Source of the DNA: Comamonas sp. B21-038
GTDB lineage: Bacteria > Pseudomonadota > Gammaproteobacteria > Burkholderiales > Burkholderiaceae_C
Assembly (NCBI RefSeq): GCF_022387135.1
Contig: NZ_CP092462.1
Location: 682,001 to 746,000 of the forward strand
Direction: 5' to 3'
DNA length: 64,000 nucleotides
Shown: one piece after another, positions 26,009 through 33,966 of the stretch
Position numbering within the stretch: position 1 is the stretch's first letter
How the letters are laid out: every line of letters begins with the position of its first letter
Made by a program: the position numbers and the translations under genes
Notes under the pieces: model-generated
What the model saw: only the letters and a program-made list of their open reading frames with translations
Database searches by the model: none
Told to the model about the DNA's origin: nothing

Positions 26009-27780
26009 ACGGTTTCGTTTTCTAGTTGTTGAAGGACGTGGCTGAAGCTGTCGATCGCCAGTTGCATGTCATCGGCGGTCGAGGATTCCAGCGGGTTGTG
26101 GCTGATACCACTGTTGATGCCGCGCACAAAGAGCATGGCCTGGGGCATGATCTCGTGCAGCTTCATCGCATCATGGCCGGCGCCGCTGGGCATGCGGAAC
26201 AAGGGCACGCCCTGGGCGGCCACGGCCTTTTCCCAGCGCTGCTGCCAGGCCGGAGCGCTGGGGGCCGCTGCGGCCTGCATGGTTTGCTCGGCGCGGTAGC
26301 GCAGGCCACGCTTTTGCGCAATCGCCTCCAACTGGCCCATCACGTCGCGCACCAGCGCATCGCGCTGCGGATCGGTGGGGGCGCGCATGTCGATGCTGAA
26401 CTTGCACAGGCCGGGTACGACGTTGATCGAGCCGCTGGGCACCTCCAGCATGCCGACGGTGGCGACCGAGTCGCCATCCTGCGCGGCGCGCTGCTCGGCG
26501 TACAGCATCAGCTCGGCCACGCCGCAGGCGGCATCGCGGCGGCGGTCCATCGGCGTGGTGCCGGCATGGCTGGCCATGCCCTGCATCTCGCAGACAAAGC
26601 GCGAGCTGCCATTGATCGAGGTGACGATGCCCAGCGGAATATCCAGCTCGGTCAGTACCGGGCCCTGCTCGATGTGCACCTCGATAAAGCCCAGGTACTG
26701 CGAGGCATCGCGCTGGATCTTGGGGATGTCGTCAATGCACAGGCCGGCGTGCTGCATGGCCTCGCGCATCGTGATGCCGGCGGCGTCCGCCTGGTCCAGC
26801 CACTGCGGGTTGAAGTGGCCGATCAGCGCGCCCGAGCCCAGGAAGGTGGCCTTGTAGCGCTGGCCTTCCTCCTCGGCAAAGGCCACCACCTCGATGCCGA
26901 AGGGCAGGCGTTTGCCGGCGCGGTGCAGCTCGCGCACACAGGCCATCGGCACAAAGATGCCCAGGCGCCCGTCGTACTTGCCACCGTTGCGCACGGTGTC
27001 GTAATGGCTGCCGGTCAGCAGGTACTTGCCGCCTTCTTGCGCAGGGCGGTAGCGGCCCACGACATTGCCGACCGCATCGATTTCGACCTCGTCAAAGCCG
27101 CTGTCGCGCATCCAGTGGCTGATGCGCTGGGCGCAGGCGCGGTGGGCATCGGTCAGGTAGGTGACGGTAAGCTGGCCTTTTTCGGCAAAGCCCTCGTCGC
27201 TGTGCTGGGCCAGGCGCTCTTGCCAGTCCCAGACGTCGTTGCCCAGCACCGGCTCGTAGCCGAACTTGTCGTTCAGGCGGATCTCGGCGATGCGGTGGAT
27301 GTTGCGCAGCGCCTCCTCGCGCTCGAAATCGGGGTGGTGGTTCAGGCGCCGCGCAAAGGTGGCGATGATCTCCTGCTTGGGCAGGCCCAGGCCCCGGGGC
27401 CCGCGCACCGCCAGGATGAACGGAAAGCCAAAGCGCGCGTTGTAGTCCGCATTGAGCTGCTGGATCTGCGCAAACTCCTTGGGCGTGCACTGGGTGAGAC
27501 CCGCGCGGTTTTGCTCCGAGGTGGACTCTGCCGTCAAGGTGTTGGCCACCATGGCCTTGCCCGCCAACTCGGGGTGGGCGCGGATCAGCGCGAGCTGCGC
27601 ATCGACCGGGGCCTGCGCCAGTACGCGCACCATCGCGTGCTTGAGCTGGGCGAGCGAGGCAAAGGGCCGCTGGGCCAGCGCGGCCTGGGCAATCCAGGGC
27701 GAGTGCTCGTACAGCCCATCGAGCATGGCCAGTGCCGCATCGGGCGTGGCTTGGTTGAGTTGTTCCAGGGTCAGGGCCAT
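26005..27780 (-). CDS. fused OHCU decarboxylase (UraD) and allantoate amidohydrolase (AllC)
   Basis: 591 aa two-domain protein. Residues about 1-165 are UraD, which decarboxylates 2-oxo-4-hydroxy-4-carboxy-5-ureidoimidazoline to S-allantoin: RAHPELAGK with His69, STSEQ with Glu89 and FGFPFILAV. From about residue 175 to the end is a zinc-dependent carbamoylase/allantoate amidohydrolase: LLTGSHYDTVRNGGKYDGRLG, AEEEGQRYKATFLGSGAL and MASHAGTTPMDRRRDA. One chain thus carries the steps before and after allantoinase, which is encoded 57 bases upstream (puuE). Confidence 0.93.
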   Translation of the reverse strand: MALTLEQLNQATPDAALAMLDGLYEHSPWIAQAALAQRPFASLAQLKHAMVRVLAQAPVDAQLALIRAHPELAGKAMVANTLTAESTSEQNRAGLTQCTPKEFAQIQQLNADYNARFGFPFILAVRGPRGLGLPKQEIIATFARRLNHHPDFEREEALRNIHRIAEIRLNDKFGYEPVLGNDVWDWQERLAQHSDEGFAEKGQLTVTYLTDAHRACAQRISHWMRDSGFDEVEIDAVGNVVGRYRPAQEGGKYLLTGSHYDTVRNGGKYDGRLGIFVPMACVRELHRAGKRLPFGIEVVAFAEEEGQRYKATFLGSGALIGHFNPQWLDQADAAGITMREAMQHAGLCIDDIPKIQRDASQYLGFIEVHIEQGPVLTELDIPLGIVTSINGSSRFVCEMQGMASHAGTTPMDRRRDAACGVAELMLYAEQRAAQDGDSVATVGMLEVPSGSINVVPGLCKFSIDMRAPTDPQRDALVRDVMGQLEAIAQKRGLRYRAEQTMQAAAAPSAPAWQQRWEKAVAAQGVPLFRMPSGAGHDAMKLHEIMPQAMLFVRGINSGISHNPLESSTADDMQLAIDSFSHVLQQLENETV

Positions 27781-27837
27781 GTGTTTCCTATCGAATGGAT
27801 GGGTGCCGTTTGCGCACGCGCGCGGTGGTGTCGTCTT

Positions 27838-28797
27838 TCAGAGCGTGGGCGCGGGAAAGCGCTCGGCCCAGTGGCGGGCGATGTCGATGCGGCGGCAGAC
27901 CCAGACGTTCTGGTGCTGCTGGATATGGTCCAGAAAGCGCTGCAGTGCGGTGATGCGGCCCGGGCGGCCCAGCAGGCGGCAGTGCATGCCGATGCTCATC
28001 ATCTTGGGGCGGTTCTCACCGGCGGGATCGCCTTCGGCGTACAGCACATCGAAGCTGTCCTTGAGGTACTGGAAGAAGGGATCGGCATGCGAATAGCCCT
28101 GGGGCAGCGCAAAGCGCATATCGTTGCAGTCCAGCGTGTAGGGCAGGATCAGCTGGTGGGCGGCGCTGCCATCGCTCTTGCCGACCTTCATCCAGAACGG
28201 CAGGTCGTCGCCGTAGTAGTCGCTGTCATAGGCGAAGCCGCCAAAATCGGCGACCAGGCGGTGGGTGTTGGGGCTGTCGCGGCCGGTGTACCAGCCCAGG
28301 CCGTGGGTGCTGCGGCTGCCGTAGAGGCTGTGGAAGATGTCCATCGCCTGCTGCATGTGGGCGCGCTCCACGTCTTCGGGCGTGTTCTGGTAGTGCACCC
28401 ATTTGAGGCCGTGGCAGGCCACCTCATGGCCCAGATCGGAAAACGCCTGGGCCAGTTCGCGGTGGCGTTGCAGTGCCGAGGCCACGCCAAACACCGTCAG
28501 CGGCAGACTGCGCTTCTCAAACTCGCGCAGCAGGCGCCATACGCCGGCGCGCGAGCCGTATTCATAGATGCCATCCATGCTCATGTGGCGGTCCGGGTAC
28601 GAGGCCGGGTTGAACATTTCCGACAGGAACTGCTCGCTGCCCGGGTCACCGTGCAGCACATGGTTTTCGCCGCCTTCCTCGTAGTTCAGCACAAACTGCA
28701 CGGCAATGCGCGCGCCCTGGGGCCACTGGGCGTGGGGCACATCGCGGCCGTAGCCGATGAGGTCGCGGGGGTAGGGGGTGGTAGCGTCGTAGGTCAT
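27838..28797 (-). CDS. puuE: allantoinase, polysaccharide-deacetylase family (PuuE)
   Basis: 319 aa NodB-fold enzyme that opens the allantoin ring to allantoate. Seen: YDATTPYPRDLIGYGRDVPHAQWPQGARIAVQFVLNYEEGGE, typical for PuuE, then YEYGSRAGVWRLL, GHEVACHGLKWVHYQ and a C-terminal MSIGMHCRLLGRPGR. This metal-light family is unrelated to the amidohydrolase-type allantoinases. Start overlaps the GntR stop as ATGA, so the two are co-translated. Followed by the UraD-AllC fusion. Confidence 0.94.
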   Translation of the reverse strand: MTYDATTPYPRDLIGYGRDVPHAQWPQGARIAVQFVLNYEEGGENHVLHGDPGSEQFLSEMFNPASYPDRHMSMDGIYEYGSRAGVWRLLREFEKRSLPLTVFGVASALQRHRELAQAFSDLGHEVACHGLKWVHYQNTPEDVERAHMQQAMDIFHSLYGSRSTHGLGWYTGRDSPNTHRLVADFGGFAYDSDYYGDDLPFWMKVGKSDGSAAHQLILPYTLDCNDMRFALPQGYSHADPFFQYLKDSFDVLYAEGDPAGENRPKMMSIGMHCRLLGRPGRITALQRFLDHIQQHQNVWVCRRIDIARHWAERFPAPTL

Positions 28798-29471
28798 AGC
28801 GTGATCGAGGACAGAGCCATGGATAAATCGTTGCTGGGAATCTCGCGTTCGAACTGCAGGCCTTGCTCGACATGCTCCAGGTGCGCGATCATCAGCCGCA
28901 CAGCGCCTTCTGCATCCTTGCGGGCGAGGGCCTGCACGATCTCTTCGTGCTCCTCGTGCGAATGGGCGGCAGCGCTGGCCGACTGGTACATCAGGGTGAT
29001 CAGCGCGCAGCGTGAGATCAGGTCGCCCAGCAGCTGGGCCAGCACATCGTTGCCCATCAGCTCGGCCATGCGCACATGGAAGTCGCCCAGCAGCTCGGTG
29101 CGCTCGGTGACATCGGCGCGGTGCACGGCGGCGGCCTCTTGCCGCACATGCTCACGCAAGACCTTGATCTGCTTGGGCGTGACGGTCTCGACAAAGCTGC
29201 GGGTCATCTGCGCTTCGAGCATCTTGCGCACGGCAAAGACCTGGCGCGCTTCGGTGACGGACGGGGTCGACACAAAGGCGCCGCGTGCCGGCTCCAGCGT
29301 GACCAGGTGGTTCTGCGAGAGCTGGAACAGCGCCTGGCGCACCAGGGTGCGCGACACGCCAAAGTGGTCCGCGAGTTTCTGCTCGGCCAGCTTGGTGCCC
29401 GGCAGCAACCGGTGCTCGACGATGGCACGGGTCAGGGATTGGGCAATGGTGGACGTTGAGGTGGTTTCCAT
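28794..29471 (-). CDS. GntR/FCD family regulator of purine catabolism
   Basis: About 225 aa. Winged helix: LTRAIVEHRLLPGTKLAEQKLADHFGVSRTLVRQALFQL; then an FCD ligand domain (about residues 95-215) with the HVRMAELMGNDVLAQLLGDL helix. First gene of the puuE operon. Start at METTSTS (29471): the longer open frame would run through the operator at 29496-29513, which makes it unlikely. Three related operator copies (here, before the permease, before puuD) suggest it controls the whole urate pathway. Ligand perhaps urate, allantoin or xanthine. Confidence 0.9.
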   Translation of the reverse strand: METTSTSTIAQSLTRAIVEHRLLPGTKLAEQKLADHFGVSRTLVRQALFQLSQNHLVTLEPARGAFVSTPSVTEARQVFAVRKMLEAQMTRSFVETVTPKQIKVLREHVRQEAAAVHRADVTERTELLGDFHVRMAELMGNDVLAQLLGDLISRCALITLMYQSASAAAHSHEEHEEIVQALARKDAEGAVRLMIAHLEHVEQGLQFEREIPSNDLSMALSSITL

Positions 29472-29495
29472 GTCAGGATAGTAGGCCGAATGACA

Positions 29496-29513
29496 AAAAG
29501 TGTATACACTTTT
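29496..29513. promoter_or_regulatory. symmetric GntR operator between gntR and uraH
   Basis: Perfect 18-bp palindrome AAAAGTGTATACACTTTT in the divergent promoter between the GntR gene and uraH. GTnTAnAC-like cores are usual for FadR/GntR proteins. Repressing both directions from this site, including its own gene, is the simplest reading. Confidence 0.8.
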
Positions 29514-29563
29514 AGTGCACATCACCAGTCCGATCTTACCCAGAATCATCAGGAGATTTACCT

Positions 29564-29914
29564 ATGGGCCTGAGCACCCACGTTCTCGATACGATGCACG
29601 GCTGCCCCGCAGCGGGCATGGACATTGCACTGTATGCCACCGATGGCGGCGAGCTGCGCCTGATCCGGCGTGACACGCTGAACCACGACGGACGCACCCA
29701 GACCCCGTTGTTTGACAATGCATCGCTGCGCCCCGGCACCTACCGCCTGAGCTTTGAGGTGGCGGCCTACTTTGCCGCCAAGGGCGTGGAGCTGCCCAGC
29801 CCCAACTTTCTGAACCAGGTGAACCTGGACTTTGGCGTCGCCCATGCCGACCAGCATTACCACGTGCCGCTGCTGGTCAGCCCCTGGAGCTATTCGACCT
29901 ACCGGGGGTCGTGA
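29564..29914 (+). CDS. uraH: 5-hydroxyisourate hydrolase (transthyretin-like)
   Basis: 116 aa, the usual size. HIUase motifs: LSTHVLDTMHGCPAAGM (N-terminal His), RTQTPLFD with the Arg, and the C-terminal YHVPLLVSPWSYSTYRGS, where the final YRGS tetrapeptide is the family signature. Hydrolyses 5-hydroxyisourate, the product of urate oxidation, to OHCU, the substrate of UraD. Ribosome site AGGAG lies before the ATG. Divergent from the GntR operon over the palindromic operator. Confidence 0.96.
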   Translation: MGLSTHVLDTMHGCPAAGMDIALYATDGGELRLIRRDTLNHDGRTQTPLFDNASLRPGTYRLSFEVAAYFAAKGVELPSPNFLNQVNLDFGVAHADQHYHVPLLVSPWSYSTYRGS

Positions 29915-30108
29915 GGCGGGGCGCATGCACGCGGCCGCGTTTGACCTGTCTCAGGCACGCATCACCCAGCCTGTAGGCCGACGCCGCAAGTTGTATCTGC
30001 AGGCTTCCAGCGTCACGGGGTGTGGCTACCATTCTCTCCTAGGGGTACCGCCGAATAGACGGCGGTGCAGACCTGATTGCCATAACAGCAAATTTCAAAG
30101 GAGTAGGT

Positions 30109-30693
30109 ATGCAACGTTTTTCCATGCGCACCCTGGGTGTTGCGGCGGCCGTGGTTGCCGGCGCTCTGTCGATGGCGGCCTGCACGGTCACCAAGCCTGA
30201 GACCAGCAATGCGCCGCGCGCAGACGAAACATCCGTCGATGCCCGCGCCAACGCTGCGCTGGAGCGCCTGTACCAGACCGCTCCTGGCTCCAAGGACCTG
30301 GTCGCGCGCTCCAAGGGCGTGCTGGTGTTCCCATCCGTCATTGGCGGCAGCTTTGTGATCGGTGTGGAGCATGGCCGTGGCGTGCTGCGCGTGGGTAACC
30401 GCAGCGACAGCTACTACAGCACCACCGGCGCGTCGATCGGCTGGCAGGCCGGTGGCCAGTCCAAGGCCGTCATCTATGTGTTCAACACGCCTGAAGCGCT
30501 GGCGAAGTTCCGCGACAGCAATGGCTGGTCGGTAGGTGCAGACGCCACCGTGGCCGCCGGCCGCATCGGCGCCAACGGCAGCATCGACACCACCTCGGCC
30601 CAGGCCCCTGTGACCAGCTTTGTGCTGAACAACGCAGGCCTGGAAGCGGGCGTGTCGCTGCAAGGCGCCAAGATCACCAAGATCAAGGAATAA
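30109..30693 (+). CDS. SYLF/YSC84-domain lipoprotein
   Basis: 194 aa. Lipoprotein signal: MQRFSMRTLGVAAAVVAG with lipobox LSMAAC, Cys25. The mature part contains the SYLF (YSC84, lipid-binding) domain: ARSKGVLVFPSVIGGSFVIGVEHGRGVLRVGNRSDSYYSTTGASIGWQAGGQSKAVIY. Close relatives are abundant envelope proteins in betaproteobacteria. Not obviously tied to purine breakdown; it has its own AAGGAG ribosome site and a strong terminator. Confidence 0.92.
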   Translation: MQRFSMRTLGVAAAVVAGALSMAACTVTKPETSNAPRADETSVDARANAALERLYQTAPGSKDLVARSKGVLVFPSVIGGSFVIGVEHGRGVLRVGNRSDSYYSTTGASIGWQAGGQSKAVIYVFNTPEALAKFRDSNGWSVGADATVAAGRIGANGSIDTTSAQAPVTSFVLNNAGLEAGVSLQGAKITKIKE

Positions 30694-30721
30694 AGCAGCG
30701 CCCACAGCGGCTGCTCAGCAG

Positions 30722-30753
30722 AAACCGGCCAGCTTTAACTGGCCGGTTTTTTT
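30722..30753 (+). terminator. intrinsic terminator after SYLF lipoprotein
   Basis: AAACCGGCCAG (30722-30732) pairs with CTGGCCGGTTT (30739-30749) and runs into a T-tract. Confidence 0.93.
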
Positions 30754-30777
30754 GCGCCTGCGCCTTGTGCGAGCGGC

Positions 30778-31356
30778 TTATTGCTGGCCTTCGCTCAAGG
30801 TGTGCAGCTGGAACTTGCCGGAGGCATCCCAGAGCCAGGTCTCGGTATAGGAGACCATGACCTCGCCATGGCGTAAATGCTGCGGGGCAGGGAAGGGGGC
30901 AGCGGCCTGCACCAGCGCCTCGATCTGTGGCGGCACCTCCTGGGCCTGCGCGGGCTCGCGCATCCAGTTCATGTCCTGGATATGGCCGTCTTCATCCAGC
31001 AGCAGCTCCAGCACGCCGATGGCGTAGAGCATGGGCGGCAGCATGCCGGGGTAGATGCGCTCGGCATAGCGGTCATACAGGTGCTGTGCGCAGCGCTTGC
31101 GGTAGGCCTCATCGGCAACCGGGTTGAGCACCGAGTCCTGGCCATCGGCTTGCGGGGACCAGGCGGGCATGCGCATGCCTGGCAATTCAGTGAGCACCGA
31201 GAGGTAGCTGTCCTGGTCGTCATCCTGCTCGGCGGGGCGGGCTGCGTTCGTATCCCGGCCCGCCGCTGCATTGGTCGGCGCTGGCGCCTTGCGCGGTATA
31301 CGAAAAAGCGTATGCCAAAGTCGTGACAGCAGGGAGGGAGAGGGTCGATCACTCAT
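30778..31356 (-). CDS. hypothetical protein, Pro/Ala-rich N-terminus
   Basis: About 192 aa, not recognised. Residues 1-25 (MSDRPSPSLLSRLWHTLFRIPRK) are amphipathic or hydrophobic but basic. Residues 25-60 are a low-complexity Ala/Pro/Asp linker. The rest is a folded-looking domain: LYDRYAERIYPGMLPPMLYAIGVLELLLDEDGHIQDMNWMREPAQ, somewhat like the C-terminal pattern of TonB-type or secretin-associated domains, but not enough to assign. ATG 31356 chosen over a 27-codon-longer start. Divergent from xdhC. Confidence 0.7.
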   Translation of the reverse strand: MSDRPSPSLLSRLWHTLFRIPRKAPAPTNAAAGRDTNAARPAEQDDDQDSYLSVLTELPGMRMPAWSPQADGQDSVLNPVADEAYRKRCAQHLYDRYAERIYPGMLPPMLYAIGVLELLLDEDGHIQDMNWMREPAQAQEVPPQIEALVQAAAPFPAPQHLRHGEVMVSYTETWLWDASGKFQLHTLSEGQQ

Positions 31357-31407
31357 GGTACAAATCCGTCTACAGCGGCCCTGCAGTATCGCAGGCCGCT
31401 TTTCATC

Positions 31408-32235
31408 ATGGAACAAGGCATGCCCGTACTGCAGCAATTATTGGCTCGCCTGGCGACGCAGGATGCCTGTCTGGTTCAGGTGGAGTCTACACAGGGATCG
31501 GCGCCGCGCGATACCGGGGCCTGGATGGCCGTGTTTGCCCAGGACCAGCTCGGTACGATTGGCGGCGGCCACCTGGAGTGGCAGGCTGCCAGCAAGGCGC
31601 GCGATCTGCTGGCCCGTGGCGGCGCGCCGTTGAGTGAGCGTTTTGCGCTCGGCCCGCGCCTCGGCCAGTGCTGCGGCGGCGTGGTGCAGCTGCGTTTTGA
31701 GCGGATTGCCCAGGCCGACAGCGCACGGCTGGCGCAGTCCCTGGCCCCGGTGTGCAGCCCGGTAGCGGTGTTTGGTGCCGGTCATGTGGGCGCAGCCCTG
31801 GTGCAGCTGCTGGGCACGCTGCCGCTGCACATCACCTGGGTCGACAGCCGCGAGCAGCTGTTTCCGCCCGGGCTGCCGGCCCAGGTGCAGACCGAGTATT
31901 CCGACCCGATCGAGATGGCGGTGGCAGACCTGCCGCCGGGCAGCAGTGTGTTCATCCTCACCCACGACCACCAGCAGGACCTGCAGATCACCCAGGCCTG
32001 CCTGCAGCGCCAGCGCCAGCACGGCGATCTGGACCTGATCGGCTTGATTGGCAGCGCCACCAAGCGTGCCAGTTTTGCGCACCGGCTGGCCGAGCGGGGT
32101 TTTGCCGATGCGGAGTTTGCCCGCATCACCTGCCCGATCGGGCTGCCGGGCATCCATGGCAAGGAGCCCGAGGTGATTGCGATTGCGGTGGCCGCGCAGC
32201 TGCTGCAGCACCTGCAACGCGCGCAGCATGCCTGA
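31408..32235 (+). CDS. xdhC: xanthine dehydrogenase accessory protein XdhC
   Basis: 275 aa. XdhC binds the molybdenum cofactor, supports its sulfuration and inserts it into xanthine dehydrogenase. N-terminal XdhC/CoxI domain: VQVESTQGSAPRDTGAWMAV and GTIGGGHLEWQA, then GQCCGGVVQLRFE. The C-terminal Rossmann part: SPVAVFGAGHVGAALVQLL, ending SATKRASF and PIGLPGIHGKEPEVIAIAVAAQLL. The structural genes xdhA/xdhB are not in this window. Precedes puuD, so xanthine to urate to allantoin can be handled as one regulated set. Confidence 0.94.
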   Translation: MEQGMPVLQQLLARLATQDACLVQVESTQGSAPRDTGAWMAVFAQDQLGTIGGGHLEWQAASKARDLLARGGAPLSERFALGPRLGQCCGGVVQLRFERIAQADSARLAQSLAPVCSPVAVFGAGHVGAALVQLLGTLPLHITWVDSREQLFPPGLPAQVQTEYSDPIEMAVADLPPGSSVFILTHDHQQDLQITQACLQRQRQHGDLDLIGLIGSATKRASFAHRLAERGFADAEFARITCPIGLPGIHGKEPEVIAIAVAAQLLQHLQRAQHA

Positions 32236-32576
32236 TGCGTTTTTCACAGCGGGCAGGCACGGCGCAGGCGGTGCGGAGGCGGCCTGCAGCGGTTTTGCTG
32301 CGTTGCATCAGGGTTTTATCTAGGGGCTGTGCAGCTTTTTGCCGACCTTTGGGCGGCAGAAATTGCATACACTTTAAGTCTACAAAAGGTCGCAGCGGTG
32401 CCCCGGTCATGTCGATGATGGCTGTGGATTGCGGCCTGTCTGCTGCTCAGATCGCCCGCCGTGGTGAGCAGGTTCAACAAGTGGCCGGTGCTTCCACACT
32501 GGCGGCTTGAGGAGGAGAGCGGGGCATCACCCCTCCCTCGCACTGGCAGCCCCCTACGCTGCCAAGGATGAGAGCA
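32236..32576. other. intergenic region upstream of puuD
   Basis: 341 bases without a supported gene. It contains the third, weaker copy of the purine GntR operator (32359-32376) and presumably the puuD promoter. Confidence 0.6.
32359..32376. promoter_or_regulatory. degenerate GntR operator copy upstream of puuD
   Basis: GAAATTGCATACACTTTA matches 14 of 18 positions of the symmetric site at 29496-29513; the right half is nearly intact. About 200 bases before puuD. Confidence 0.5.
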
Positions 32577-33808
32577 ATGGAAGGCTATATCCTCGATTGG
32601 GCGAACCTGTTGTTGCGCTGGCTGCATGTGATCACGGCCATTGCCTGGGTGGGTTCCTCGTTCTATTTTGTGTTTCTCGACAGCAGTCTGACCCCGCCGG
32701 AGGACGAAGACCTGAAAAAGCAGGGCGTCAGCGGCGAGCTGTGGGCCGTGCATGGCGGCGGCTTCTACCACCCGGTCAAGTTCAATGTCTCGCCGCCCAA
32801 GCTGCCGGACCACCTGCATTGGTTCTACTGGGAGAGCTACACCACCTGGCTGTCGGGCTTTGCGCTGCTGACGGTGTCCTACCTGTGGAACGCCAATATC
32901 TACCTGGTCAACCCGGCCGATCCCAACGCGATGAGCGCCCCGCTGGCGGTGTTCACGGCGCTGAGCTTTCTGGCGGTGTTCTGGCTGCTGTACGACGGCA
33001 TCTGCCGCGTGTTCGGCTTCAAAAAGCATGGCGATGCGATCGTGGGCGCGATGGTGCTGGTGCTGGTCTGCATCGCCGCCTACCTGGCCTGCCATATCTT
33101 CCCCGGCCAGGCGGCCTTCTTGCTGATGGGGGCGATGCTGGCCACGTCGATGAGCGCCAACGTGTTCTTCTGGATCATTCCTGGCCAGCGCACCGTGGTG
33201 CGGGCCTTGAAGAATGGTGACCCGGTGGACCCCGTCTACGGCAAGCGCGGCAAGCAGCGCAGCGTGCACAACACCTATTTCACGTTGCCGGTGCTGTTTG
33301 CGATGCTGTCCAACCACTACGGCTGGCTCTACAACCAGAAGTACAACTGGCTGGTGCTCATCGGCATGATGTTTGCCGGCGCGGCCATTCGCCAGTTCTT
33401 TGTGCTGCGCCATGGCCACAAGCTGGGCCGCAACAAGCACCCCTGGCCTTATGCGCTGATCGGTGTGCTGGTGATTCTGGGCGTGATTGCCTGGCTGCGC
33501 CCCGGCCCCCAGCCTGCGGTGGCGGCAACACCTGCCCCTGCCAGCCAGCCCGCTGCCGGCGCCGTACCGTACGGCGAAGTAGCCAAGGTGTTTGCCCAGC
33601 ATTGCGTGCTGTGCCACAGCGCCACCGGCCTGGCGCAAAAGAATGTGAAGCTCGACAGCCCGCAAGAGGTGGCCCAGCACACGCAGCAGATCTACCAGCA
33701 GGTCGTCGTGCTGCGCAAGATGCCCTTTGGCAACCCCGAGGGGCTGAGCGCCGACGAGCGCGATCTGGTCAAGCGCTGGTTCGAGTCCGGGCATCGACGG
33801 CGCCTTGA
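32577..33808 (+). CDS. puuD: cytochrome-linked urate oxidase PuuD, apparent frameshift near 3' end
   Basis: Membrane urate hydroxylase: about eight hydrophobic helices (LLRWLHVITAIAWVGSSFYF; HLHWFYWESYTTWLSGFALL; SVHNTYFTLPVLFAMLSNHY) and a C-terminal cytochrome c domain with the haem motif CVLCH. It oxidises urate to 5-hydroxyisourate and passes electrons to the respiratory chain, replacing uricase. Reading is normal up to LVKRWFESG. The literal frame then has no stop until 34892, running across gntP. With one more G in the GGG at 33789-33791 the protein ends FESGASTAP, stop 33808, a plausible PuuD end of about 410 aa. Coordinates given assume that shift. Start at ATG 32577 behind AAGGATGAG. 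Confidence 0.85.
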
Positions 33809-33966
33809 TGGCCAGCGCCGGCGGGCTGGGCTGGCGCCCGGCCCGGAGAAATCCGACTACAGCCTGGGGTGGCTGATCGGCGTAGGATGGGAAGGTTGGG
33901 GCATGCCCAAGCCCCTGCTTGCGGTGGGCGGCTGGGGATGCGTGTCACAAATCCACATCTTCTCGC

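Noticed and set aside
26026-29481. Plus-strand open frame of more than 1100 codons opposite puuE, allC and gntR
   Set aside because: It crosses three well-identified minus-strand genes; its length comes from high third-position GC, not from selection.
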